Shown piece after piece: positions 24,301-37,200 of a DNA stretch of 64,000 bases. Source of the DNA: Anseranas semipalmata (Eukaryota > Chordata > Aves > Anseriformes > Anseranatidae). A program made the translations under genes and the position numbers. The notes beneath the pieces were generated by a model. That model was given only the letters and a program-made list of their open reading frames with translations, was not told the origin of the DNA and searched no databases. How positions within the stretch are numbered: position 1 is the stretch's first letter; each line of letters starts with the position of its first letter. The stretch is from assembly GCA_013399115.1 (NCBI GenBank), contig VXAA01001229.1, forward strand, positions 674,891-738,890, given 5' to 3'.

Positions 24301-26854
24301 GAATCCTCAGTTTTTCCAATGTGTCTGCTGATGACTACTGCTGGGGACTAACCCTGGCTTAGACATCAAGGAAGGGACGGCAGCTATTTGAATGTGCCTG
24401 CATTATGCAAGCCAACCAGGCAGCCGCTGTGGAGCTGGCATGACTGACCGCTGAAATTTTTGCTTTCAGTGCAGAGCAAAGAGAGGAGCGCTGGGTGGAT
24501 GGGGGAATGCCGGGGACAGGTGTGCTGGAAGGGGACCGACAGCACAGCCCAGCGTGCCAGAGCCCAGACTTGGCCTGTAGATGCACCAGGGAGTGATGAG
24601 AAACACTGAAATAAAGACAGAAAGCTGGCAGAGCAATAAGTGCTAATAAACTGGTCACAAAATATCCAGGCAGAAATGAAAAAAGAAACTAAATCAACAG
24701 AAACTACAAATTATCTCTGGAACAGGAAGGCCCTGAAACATCTCTCAGCAGGAGCTGAAGGGACAAAGAGCCAACCTACGTACACTCGCAGACCAAGCTG
24801 GGCAATGGGGTGCTTGTGACAGACCTGTCTTGTCCCAGCACTGCAAATACTGGGTACAAAACTGTGAACGAGGAGCTGCTCATCAAGAGCTGCAGAACAA
24901 ATGCTGCAGCAGTTCCCCATGCTGACTGCTGTGGAAAAGTGTGAGAGCCTAGCCCGGTGCCAAAACCCTCAAATGTTAAATCTTCGGAAACCAAAATGAA
25001 CAGTGGAGACTCAGCGGGGCTCCTGTCTCTGCCAGGTCAGTTCTCTGCAACCGCCCTGGAAGACATTCGCAGACCAGGAGGGACTATGAGCTTGTCTCAC
25101 TTGACTTCTTGTTTATCTCAGGCAATTGGATTTTATCCAGTTATTCACGACTGACCAGTAATTTATGACAGATGAAAAAAACTTGCAGAAAGGCCCCCAG
25201 CCTGGTGTTAAAGAGTAGGAAGAATCCTGACAGGCGTTTACAATTTGCTACCTGTGCAGTAGGATTGGCCAACCTGGTTCCCTGTGTGAAGCTGGTGCCT
25301 CTCCATAAAAGCCTCTCTCCACTTGGTCACTAGCCCTATGTGACAATCAGCAGCCAGGCTTTCAATAGCTACTTCAGTGCTAAATACTAGGGGGGAAGCA
25401 TCCCACCCTGCCCCATACTTGGGCTCCCCTGCTAGGGATGGCTGAGCCCTGTGAGGGGCACGCTCAGCCTTTTGCATGTGAAGGCAACTGGTCGGTCACA
25501 CCAGGTCCCCGCTCCCCTCTGGCTGCCTGCCCGTCCGCCTGCCAGTTTTCTTCCCAGCAGTGTTTACCCTCAAAAGTAGATTTGTGTTCCGCCTGTGCAC
25601 TTTAATCTTTTTGGTTAAACCACCAAGTTTCACAGAACAGCGGTAATTAGTTCCAGTCTCATTTTCAGGTTGCTCCAGAATTAAATAGACAAATGAAAAA
25701 GCGTTGCTATGAAAATAGAAACTTTTCATGCTGAGTGCTCTCACAGCAACTGGGAAAGCAAGCAAGCCTGGCAATGCACAGCCCACTGTGGATTGGCCCT
25801 GCTTGCATGGCCCTGTGATGGGCAAAACACCTCCCAGCAGCCTGCCCAAAGTGCAGAGCGTGGCCGGATCCAGCACTGATGGCCACAGGAGCTGGTGCTC
25901 CCACTCAGCTTTCAGACTGTCTTAAAATATGAGTAACCTCATGGCTTTTGCCTCTCTGCATAATTTTTTAAATCTGAATTTTCCTTCACAAGCCTCTGAA
26001 CCCTTGGGACAAGCAAAATAAGTTTCCCTTTCCTTCTCCTTTAAACTCTATCCAATGTCTTGTACTGGAGAGTTTAGCAGAGATGTTGGCAGAGGTCCTT
26101 CTGGTGTGATCACTGTGCAGTGGGAACAGTAAGTGTAAAAGACAGATATTCTCTACAGCTTCCTGCCCTAACCTCGGTGCCAGGGGATCTGGCAATTTCT
26201 ACTCACTTCATTTTTGCCTCCCCATGAGCAGGATCTGGCAACCGGAGTCAGTGGACTGAGCTGACTTTGCGTGATGTCTCTGTGCCAGGCAGGCCAGCTG
26301 GCAAATTTTGGAGAAAGGGCAAGGTCCACGTTATCACAGACTGGCCCTCGATCCCTGAGCTGCAATCCTGGGGATATAAAGTAGCATTTGCCCTTGGGGG
26401 AGATGGTTTTCCTGCAGCTCAGCATGCCTTTGGAGGGGATGGCAGTGTTGGCCTGGTCTCCTGTGCCTTGCATGTCCCATATGGTGGCTAGGGATTACCA
26501 ATGCAAATAGCAGCCCGAGCCTCTGAGTCTTACATAAAGATCTTACAGGTGTTGAAAGGTGCTTTGCTGGGTGTTTTTATCAAAGGTACAACATTTGGCC
26601 TGATGATGAACAAACCAAAATGAAGTTCTTTATGAAACAAATATTATGAAATAACTATTAAAATGAACACAAACCATTTAAGATACTAATATAGGTGGCT
26701 ATCCCTTGGTGCTCCCCTGTTAAGAGCACTGCTTCAAGACATCTCAGATGAATGTGATCACCTGAAAAATACTAGATGGGAATTCCTCTCAAAAGTCCTT
26801 CAAATTATGAAAATCCAAAAGATCTCCAAAAGATATCCAAAAAGTATCCAAAGG

Positions 26855-27150
26855 CTGGCTGACAACTGCATATCCTGGGGGGCATACCAGATTATATCTG
26901 GCAACGGGCACAAACTGAAACACAAGAAGTTCTGGCTGAATACGAGAAAATATTTCTTTACTGTGAGGGTAACAGAGCACTGGAACAGGTTGCCCAAAGA
27001 GGTTGTGGAGTCTCCTTCTTTGGAGATATTCAAAACCCGCCTGGATGTGACCCTATGCAACATGTTCTAGGTGACCCTGCTTGGCAGAAGGGTTGGACTA
27101 GGTGATCTCCAGAGGTCCCTTCCAACCTCAACCATTCTGTGATTCTGTGA
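26855..27150 (+). mobile_element. Truncated CR1 LINE, 3' end, second copy
   Basis: Encodes the ORF2 C-terminus (TRKYFFTVRVTEHWNRLP, then KEVVESPSLEIFKTRLDV). The standard CR1 3' UTR follows (TTGGACTAGGTGATCTCCAGAGG, TCCCTTCCAACCTCAACC) and it ends in two ATTCTGTG units. It differs from the copy at 21.1 kb, so probably belongs to another CR1 subfamily. The 5' end is truncated and the left edge approximate. Confidence 0.95.
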
Positions 27151-30100
27151 AAAAACACTCAAAAAATGCTGAATGGACTTGTCCTTTGCAGATGCAAATA
27201 ATTTGAACTTCACCCCCCCTCCTCCTGCAAAAAGAGCAAGCAGTAAACCAGAGAAACTTCTTGGCCAGGGACATCTAGACTGCAACAATATCTGCTGACA
27301 TTTTTATTAGCAAGCCCATGCTGATTTAGGATGAGCCTAGATACTGTTAGTTATATTAAAAGCTATTCAAATATTTCCAAAAAAGGAAAAATATGGGATT
27401 TTATACATCTACACTTACTTTAGGAATGACCACAGGAGGGATTTCAGAATAGCCAGAATGTGGCTTGTAGGGTATGGAACAGGTATCAGTTCTAGCAACA
27501 ATAGTGTAAATACAAAAAAAAAAAAAAAGGTATAATTATGCCTATCTGCAAACCTGCAATTCAATCATCACCTTCAACTCTCTGAGCAGCCAAAGTTATT
27601 TCAAGAACACAAACATCATTACCATTAAAAAAGAGAGAAGTACTGGAAAACTCTTTCAAATTCATATAGAAATGCTAGTAAGCACAAATCAATATTCTGT
27701 ATTACACCTGCAAAGGTATGTTGAGTTTCAGAAATGCACAACAGAATAGAATTATAATATAAAGCAGACCAATTTTCTCATCCCATTTGTCTAAATGCAG
27801 CAGAGAGTGAGCTGCTTGGATTTAATGCTGATCAGATAGTTACAGCTTACCGTAACAGATCCGGATTTTCCTTTGAGCCAGGTAATGCGCAAGATGAAAA
27901 TATTTACTAGCTGCAAAAAAAAAGAAAACTGGAACAGCAAAATGGAAGAAAAAGTCCTGTGTATATTCCTGTTTCTAGAGAACAAGTTTCAAGCAGCTGC
28001 ATCTGAGCAGCCAGCCTGGAAGAGTTTGGCATATAGGATGCACATGAAGAAATAGGGAAGGGAAGATGAAAACTGCTCACTGCCCCCGGCAGAAGTCTGG
28101 CTCAACATCCCCTCCCAGACAGCAAAGTAAGCACATTGCGCACGTGGGATATAGTAAACAGTCCCACACCAGCATTTGAGGGATTTTCCTGTTACAAGAT
28201 GTATTTTGATTGGAGAACCCTGATTTATGCAAACTGAAGTGTTTTGTGGAAATCCACTGGTTCCAGCTAACTTCTGGCAGACTCCTGCTTGGCTGCTGGC
28301 CAGCTTGTGAGGCTGCTGGTAACGCGGTGATCGGCGTGGGGATAGCGTCACAGCGAGCGCTGCGGGCACCCCTTGTCCCAGGTCAGGGCTGGGGCTCCCT
28401 GGGAAAAAAAACTTGAAAATCCCGGCTGGTCTCCCAGGTTGCAGACCTCCCAGTTCCCGTAACCTGCAACGTGGGGACTGCTGTAGCTCTGCACGTCCTG
28501 AATTAGGACTCATCATCCCAGAATGGGTGGGCAAGTCTCCACAGGCAGATGACAGCTGAACCACTTCATCTGTGGTTAAAAAAAAAAAAAAAAAAAAGAG
28601 GCACAGAAGTAAAATACTTTAACTTTTTATTCAATGGGAAATTTTGGACTTTGCATCCCTTGGGAGCTTTCAAGCTATGTGAGGCTCCTTCTCATCAAGG
28701 AAAAGCTTCTTTGCATTGCTCTTTCCCATGAAATAGGTTTTGACCAAGGTCCTGATCAGATGGCTGCTGCTCTCAGACAGAAACACAGCAGAGGAAAAAT
28801 AACTGCCCCAACAGTTACAGGCAGAAGTGACATTGGTGGGATGGAGCTGATGCACTGAGAAGTCAGACTTCACATCCTGACAGAAGATGCTGGCAGTTCA
28901 GCTATAAATTACAGCTTTGAACAAGGAAATGCTGGTAGGACAGATCCCCAGTGAGGTACAGGTACACCTGTTTGGTCTTCCCCAGCATGGACTAGGATTT
29001 TCCAGTTATTGGCCAGTGAAATCACAAAGAAGATAAATTTCATCAGTATTATTTGATTTGTGGATGGTCTTACATAGGCTGGTTCTGCAACAGGGAATTT
29101 GAATTAGGGAAAAGGGCTAACCAGCCTCTTCTGGCAGTGTTGAAATCCCTGTACATGCCCAGGAGCATGCACACGTTAGATAACAGTGAAAAGCAGAGGA
29201 GCAGTAACTGTTCCCTGCCACCCTGCTAGTGAGAGAGACTGATTCTGGCCAGAGGTGGTCCTGGAATGCCGGGGACTGAAGTTTTTGCCAGATAATTTAG
29301 CAACAATGTATAATACTGACAAAGAAGCGGGTCTGTGTGACAGGACCTCACGGTAACACTACTCAGAGATCTACAAAACACTGTGGATTTCCAAAGCTAC
29401 AGCCCTGGCTGGCCCCTTCCCACACAAGTCTCCTCATGATCCTTTGCATTTGCAGCTATGCTGGATTTGCCCTTTGGAGAAGCTCACAGAACAGCATTTG
29501 CACTGACCACAGCCTTTTAGCTTGGGCTAAAAAGGCAAGATAGTATATAATCTTTGACAGCACTGTTCGATTCACCATTGATAAAGGCGTGCTAAGTTGC
29601 CAGAGCCAAAATCTGATGTCATGGAGAATGCAGTCAGCAGTCCAGTACAAAGATGAATTGAGGCACTACTGAAGAGCTATAAAGCAATGATTTATTGGTT
29701 CAGTCCTCACAGAGACATTACTGCAAAGGCCTACGAGCCAAAGAAATGCCTGGATTTCCACTCAGCAACTGCTGAGCAAGCAGGGCTCATCACCCAACAA
29801 ACTACTTCCTCCAAGGATTTCTGTAACTGAAAGTCAGGAGTGTCCTATCACTCACATTTGCTTGAGTAAGAGTCCTATCCCTGCAATGTCTGGATGCAGA
29901 TTTGGGTCCCGAAGTACACAGTTGGCAGGTATCAGTGCCTGAAGTCCCTTGTCTGTAATGTCCAGAGCTTTGGAAAGCCCCACACTTTAGCTCTCTGCAG
30001 GAGACCAGAGCACAGCACCTCATCGCAGGAGCTGTTCTCAAACTGCCAGGCTGCACAATGAATTCACAGACTACCTTCAGTGAAGTAGATTATCACATGT

Positions 30101-32469
30101 GCTGTAATAAAGGTTATGCTCACATACAAAATGAGGAAAAGTAGGGGAAAGCATGGTTCTTAATCAAAAAAAAAAAAANCCTGCAGCATTTGCATTTCTC
30201 AGGCTTGGGCACTGTTAAAAGGCACTGCTGCCTTCCAAAATAAACCCAAGCTGGGATAGCTTAATAGCAGATCAATTATTAGTAGGAGGCAGCTAGCATT
30301 TGCCCCAGTTTCATCTTCCAGGTGGGGCTCAAGAGAGACTGTTTAGGCACATTGCACATAAAAATATTAGCTATCACCTTAGGTAACACCTGATATCTTA
30401 TGTCTAATGCTTGAGAAATGTAGAAATCCTTGTGGGTGTGCAGGATTAAGCCCAAAGATCATCATGCTGTTTCCTACTTGTTCCCTTTTCTGGCTTTCAC
30501 TGGTGCTATGCTCTGTAATTGATGCTTGCCCTGTATTATCAAGATACGACTTCATACATTTGAGTAATACCTGAGTCATACTACAATGAGGTACAACAGG
30601 AAAAAATATTTCAGCAGACGTTAAGAAATATATTAATAAATCCTTCATCAATATGTTAATCAATTGCCACTTACAAGATGGATTTCAGCTGTGTGGAGAG
30701 GATTTCTCTTAAAAGGAGAAAGAAAAGTATTTATTTTAATGAAAGAATCTCAGTAGATTGCCTGTTTTTGTAAAAGACATTCCTTAAACCTGTAGGTGCA
30801 GCAGCCTGTACTCTTCTAAAAACGAGTTATGCTCTCCTAAATTCCACTCACATTGACTGAGCAGCAACTTAACAATACACTTTTAATCCTATTAAAAAGG
30901 ATTAAACCATTAATCTTGAAGAGTTGTCTTCTTCTGAAGCATCTCCCAGTCTTGCACCACCTGTCCCTGCAGAGCCCCTGGGGCCACACCACAGGAGAAC
31001 CAGCATGCTCTGATGCTTTCTTAATGAGATCACAGTTCCCAGTAAGTCCCTCAAGCCATGCATTGGCTCAGCCTGAATCATTATATGATACAGTTAATTA
31101 TAAATATAATAGGATTTGAAGAATACCCATATACTGTCAGGAACACTCGCACTCACAGCACAGTAACACAAACATTCCCCTTACTGACCACCTGTCACTA
31201 CAGAAAAAAAAACAAATACATTTTTCTTCCGGGCTACAAGAGCCAAGTAATATTGGTAAATGCATTTCACTTTGGTAACTTCTACAAATTATAACAAAAG
31301 TATGTTACAGAAGTAGGAAAGATCTTCAGGGACATTCAAGCATTGAAATGGCCGTGTCTTCACTTCTCCAGAACATAGCTTTTAATTACACAGGCTGCAG
31401 CTGCAGGTAGCACTGGACAGAGATTACCGCTGGCTCTGCTGGGCCAAGAGCTGCCAGCTCAGCCCTGCGCCCACCCTGCCTTGGCTCGGGCCGGTCACAG
31501 GAACAGGGAGAGCACTGGGGATACTCGAGGGGTTGTGGGAGTGCTGGGGGAAAGAAGAAGGGGCTGAAGGGGGGGAGAGGGGGCTGCCCAGCACAACAAG
31601 GAGCATGCTACAGAGGAAGTAAATGAGGCCTGGCTCAAAAGGGAAATTGCCTTGGCTCATCTTCCAGCCCACAGCATCTGTCTCTCATTGACTCCCTACT
31701 TTATACTCTGAGAATATCAAGCATAGAAAAAAACTTTTCCACACTTTTAGGTTTTTGTCTTTGTGAATGTCTGTGACAGAAAACATTTTTCAGAAGTCAG
31801 GAGTTCCCCCCAGCCAGGACAGACTGCTGAACAGAATAATGAGTTAGCCATTATCTTCTTCCTGATGTAAAGGAAAAAAACAAAAAGGTGAGTACATACC
31901 CTCTCCACCCCTAATAAGTTTTAACAACGCAATTTCAAATGCCTAATTTGGTTTGAAATTTGTCTCCCACTCCTGCTTTTAAAAATGTCTGTCCTGCAGC
32001 AACACTTCTTGTGGGTGCTTTTCATGGGACCACCTAGTATGAACTGTACAGTCAAGACTGTGAGCTTAACTAAACAGTGTAGTGTGGGGCAAGGCAGGAA
32101 TGCCTTTTGACTCGTTTGTTCCATAAAAATCACAGCATGCATGACAAATTAACTAGCAATAGAGATACGTTTTCATATCAGTCCAGCTGTTCGTGTTGGA
32201 AATGTCAGAGCATGCTCAGTTGTCAAGAAACATCCCCACCTTCTGTTCTGCCAGCTGACAAGGAGTGCGTGTGTGCTCCCCATCCAATTCCCTAATAAAT
32301 TCAGTGGATTTGGCACAAACCACCCTCCACAGCTGCCTAAAGTCTGATGGCTTCCTGAGGAAGCATCCTCAGGAGCCCACAAGGCAGACAGACAGGCAGC
32401 AAACTGTGGCTGATGCAGAGCAGAAGGATGCTGGCAGCTGCAGCACAGGCAGGTGCCTGCCAGACTGAC

Positions 32470-32515
32470 TCGAGCAGAGCTGAGGCTGGAAGGGACCTGA
32501 GATAGTCCAGGCAAC
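32470..32515 (-). mobile_element. Possible decayed CR1 remnant
   Basis: GCTGGAAGGGACCTGAGATAG followed by TCCAGGC resembles the reverse complement of the CR1 3' UTR (GGTCCCTTCCAAC region) but lacks the octamer tail. Too short to be certain. Confidence 0.35.
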
Positions 32516-34230
32516 TGGTTTAAAATTTAAACAAGTCAGATTTTAGCCCTAGACCATGTTGACTTCATTGAGGCAGGGGTTATAGAGGAGGTAGGTATAG
32601 AAGTCATCTAGTTTGGGGATGGGGCGCAGGGATACTGTAGTGACACTTGGAGACCCCACTGGGAGGTAATGGAGAACTGAAACCCCTTTAGGTGGCCCTG
32701 ACCCCTATCCAGGTGCATATTTTTACCTGCATATTGTTTCCACCTCCATTGCTTGTTTTTCAAGTTTGTAAACTTGCAACAGGTAATAACATTGATGGTG
32801 TCAAGTAAGGGTGTTTTGTATAAATATGCTGTAAATGTGACAAAGAGCAGAATGCTCTGTACTCCTGGAGGTCAGAGTGCAAAAGCAGAACTTTACTACA
32901 GAAAAAAAGGGGGCTCAACCTCTGTAGGCAGAACACATCTTGCACTCGGAAGTGATCACAGGAAAATTCAAGTTATAATAGTCAAACATATAGTCCATCA
33001 GAAGTTTAAAAATACCTGCATATTTTCACCAGTTTTGATGTTTAGAGTAACCAGTCAATTTAGACAAGAATCTGTTGCTGTTTATTTTTATTTTTTAAAG
33101 ATGACAATAATTTTAGGTGAAAAAAAAATCCAGTTAAGAGAAACTAAATTTAGCCTTCTGTGCGTAATGCTTTCTTGGTTTAAGTAAATATCCAAGTGAG
33201 AAAAACAGACAGAAGAAAGGTTTCTTTCTCCATCTGTACCTGCACGAACAGCTAGAAGCGGTAAGATCTGTTGTATTTAGCCTTCTAAACAGACTGCAGC
33301 AGCTCTGAGTTTGTTTAGTTAAAGCAGAATTCCATGTTCTTTTTTGTTGTTGTTGATATCTGAAAGGCCCAGTGATCTAAACAAATGAAATGAAACACCA
33401 GTCTTGGGGCATGTAAATCCTGAAAGAATCAAGTACTTTACCCTAAATACAACAAGGCTTGCCATTTCAATTTATGTATCCAACAGAACTATCAAATTTA
33501 CAATGAAGGAACATCAAACAAAATGTTAATACAAGTTATTCAAAACAGCACTTGTCAAACTGATCCTGAGCATTAAAAGCTTTTTCTAAATCACTAGCAA
33601 AAGTTAAAAATTGGCAGAGGGAGTTTCAAAGTCCCCAAACACACAAACAAGGCCTGATGATGCCATATACAGGCAATACTAAAATGACTGATATACTGGC
33701 AAGCATGAAACATGGAACTGCACACAGAAAGGTAAGAATATTGAGTAACAAATGCAACTTGAGTAATTGGACGGGGGAAAGGAGCAGGGAAGAATCCAAG
33801 TAATAATTTTACCTACTAAATGTCTTCTTTTGCAAACCTTAGTTTGCAAAGACAAAAGGAAGGAAATAGTTTGATAATTGCTCGCCATTTCACCAGAAAC
33901 AGTATCATCATCATTTAACTGATATTCCCAGGAAATAGAAGTTTATGTTGCTCAAGCCAAAATCACAAAATTATCAGTGTTGGCTGAAGTACCTCAGTTT
34001 CATCATTGTATAAATGTCTTACTGGACAAAAAAAAAAAGAATGAACTTACCATTTCAGTACATAGTGGAACACGCAAGCTAGACATATCACCCACCAATT
34101 AGTGGAGCAGAATAGCTTTATAGTAAGTATTATTTGTGACTGAATTCAGTACCACTTACCTATTTCTAAATGATACTGCTGAAAGTTCCCAAAGATGATT
34201 CCTGTTTCTTTTGCTTGAATTTCTATAGGG

Positions 34231-37200
34231 CTGGAGGATAAATGGAGCTTGGGATGGTTTCTCTCAACAAATACTTTTCAGAAACTCATGCACTTGAAAG
34301 TTTATCCATGAAGCATATTGTTTGCTGCTGTTTTATTTTTCTTCTCTTATGATTATAGGAGAACAAAAGATTCTGGATATCAAAAGTAAGAGGCTGAAAT
34401 GAACAATGTCTCCTCACATTGCGAATTCATACCTATCTGGAATGTCACATTCTTATTAACATAAATTAATATTTACATTTAAGATATCAGTAACTCTTGC
34501 TCAAATAAGCTGCAAAAGGATACTAAATAAACAGTAACCTTGGAGCAAAAAAAATGCCTGTAAGTATGTTAGGAGTAAAAGCAACTAACCTCTCTGAGAT
34601 GTTGAAAAGCATGAAATGTAATGCAGCTCTACCTAACAAACAGTTCTATGGAAGATAAAAATAGTAGCATGCCATTCGATGAGACAAGTTACTATTGATT
34701 TCCTGTGAAAGGATGAGGGTAAGTGAGAAGATAATCCTCTGGAAGGTTTGCACCTTCAACTCAGCAAGGTATGACAACCACCTGCAATAGACTTTCTCAT
34801 ATACAGGGGAATGTGATGCCATGTGCAAGCAGGAGGAAAAGGTGTCAAAATGCAAAAAAGCATTAAGGATGCAAAAAGTGGTGCACCAGTGTGAACTTTC
34901 ACAGTTGTATGCTGAGTTACAAACTTAGGTATTTCTCCTCCTGTGGCTCTAGTAGGAGAGGTGATTCTTCCTTTGTTGATAACACAACAGAACAAGGTAT
35001 ATAAGCAAAGGCCCTCCAGGAGCTAACACAGAACCTGTGGTTTCATCTGGCTAAAACATTTATCATTTCTCCAACTCATGATTATTGAGCTAAAGACCAT
35101 ATGCACACCCATTTTATCTATCTTGCTATATACGGGAAGTTGTATGAATTCTGACAATGAAATAATTTTAATAAAGTCATAATACTCTAAAGAGATGTTT
35201 ATTAAGTTGCTGAAAAAATACAAATATTAGAATGTTTATCATATTTAAATATTGGTTAAAAAAACTACAGTTCTACACAGTCTAGTGATTCCACTTATCC
35301 ATTATAATAAACACTATGTTAAGATGATACAAAGTCAAACCTTTAACAATCACTTGTGAATTTCAGAAAAGTTTACATGTTCTATCAGAAAAGTTTACAT
35401 GTTCTAATTCTTCTTACATTACCCTTACTATTAGCTGTAAGCTATTCCACTGAGTTATGCATCCCTCAGTTCTGAAGGCAATGTGCTGTAACTGAAAACT
35501 AGATGATTGTATTATAATCTACTCTTTGCCTATATAATTAGAACATTATTAGTATGAGATTTCCATTATTAATGAAGCCTAACTAATTAAAAAGACAAAC
35601 AATTACATACACATTTTGCAAATTGTTTTAATGTGCTAAAGTCATTGCAACATTAAACTTCATAATTTTGAAAAATATTCTTGGAAGGATTTCTAATAGC
35701 CATTTGAGTGATATTTGTAGTCAGAGTAACTGATTAATGCGTTTGAATACAGTATCAGAAACAGGAGACTTCTGTGAACCCAGGGATGAGGAGTTGATTT
35801 ATTTTTTTTAAACCCTCAAATAGTTTCCACAATCTAGGAGTATCAGAACAGCGATGCTGACCTGGAGCACTGTAGTTATATCCATCATTGGTGTAGACAT
35901 ATCTTAATCAGACAGGAAAGTCAAAAGGCTACAGTTGTAAAATGAGCCTTAAGCAATGCAAAACAGCAGGTGAAGATAGTGAGATGTACATTTGGTCTGC
36001 AAGCAGGACACTGAAAAAAGGCTATAAAAGCAGACACACCATGAGAAAATGCATTGCAGGTATCTGACAGACTATGGTAGGAAACACAGATTTCAACCTT
36101 GAAGAGAAAATAGAAGTTTTATTTCGCATTTTGCTTTAGGAAATGGAAGTGGAGTAAGCCCTGCCTGGTGTGTGAAAAGGAAAGTGCAGTCAGGAAGACC
36201 TATAAGAAACCAAGAACTACGTCTTGAGGAATCACGGAGTGGAGAAAGCACTGCTTTCTATAAAATGTATTCACTTACTAGTTCTCAAATACTGCTGGAA
36301 TGGATGCAGTCTGCCAGCAGCAGGCCCCTTTACCAAGGCAGAAATGTTGCAACCCATACACATTGTTTATATTTGAATCCTGCAATTTACACATTTTACC
36401 ACCTCATGACTCCGTCAAAAAAGTCCACGTTTGAGCCGTATTTACCAACAGCTGATAGTCTAATTATGGAGGAACTTATTTGTCTGTGGCACCCTGATCA
36501 AACCTAATGATCTCAAATTAAAACCAAATAATTACACTGAAAACCTTCAAGAATTCTCCATTTCTCTCAGTATGTCTTGTGGAAATTGCATTTTTATTAT
36601 TATTATTTTTTGCTTACACCACTTCCCTTATTCAACAGTGACTTTCCTCATGCACACGGCTGAGGACTGACATAGTTCATTGTTTCAGCCTGAAACAGAA
36701 GAACATGCGGCCATTCCCCTTGTAAACTCTTACAAAAGTCTTTCTGTAAGAGTAAAGATTTCTTTAGAGCTGGAAGCTGAACAACAGATTCACAGAACAA
36801 ACCCTCCCAAAACACTTCAGCTCTAACTGCAAAAAAAGTAAATAAATTGCAACTGTCTAGATGCATTTGTTATGGGATGTTGTTCACTTTTAGTAATGCT
36901 GTTCTTCAGTTTCTGCCTTAAATAGTCACAAATTGTGATTCATCAAAAAAACGAAGAACAGCTGGGTAGTGCAGGTGCAGAATGAAAAGTCTCACAGGGA
37001 AAAACACATCTCTTGAAGATCTTTTACTTTAAATATTCATGTCTATGTAGTAGAACTGTCCAAATCTTTAAATAAACAAATAAATTAAGGTAAAATTAAT
37101 TTTGTTAAATAGTATATTTTAACATTGGCATCATCTAACTTAACTACAGCTACTGGCAAAACCTGGCAGTTCTGCTTCCCTAGTACTGCAACTAATGACT

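Larger units (their letters stand above)
20051..34159. other. Region between IL13RA2 promoter and LRCH2 3' side, no established gene
   Basis: No known protein family was recognised. It contains two CR1 fragments, an A run near 28578-28597, an N at 30179 next to an A run, and several exon-like segments with good splice signals but no identifiable homology. Long open frames such as 191 codons on the minus strand at 27989-28564 look like chance. Distal IL13RA2 regulatory elements could lie here but cannot be identified from sequence alone. Confidence 0.55.

Noticed and set aside
26807..27070. 87-codon plus-strand open frame as a gene
   Set aside because: It is the CR1 ORF2 C-terminus, a 5'-truncated element.
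27989..28564. 191-codon minus-strand open frame
   Set aside because: No recognisable family, composition shifts along its length, and it is flanked by low-complexity A tracts. Not called as a gene.
36172..36507. 111-codon plus-strand open frame
   Set aside because: No domain or homology recognised, in AT-rich intergenic DNA.
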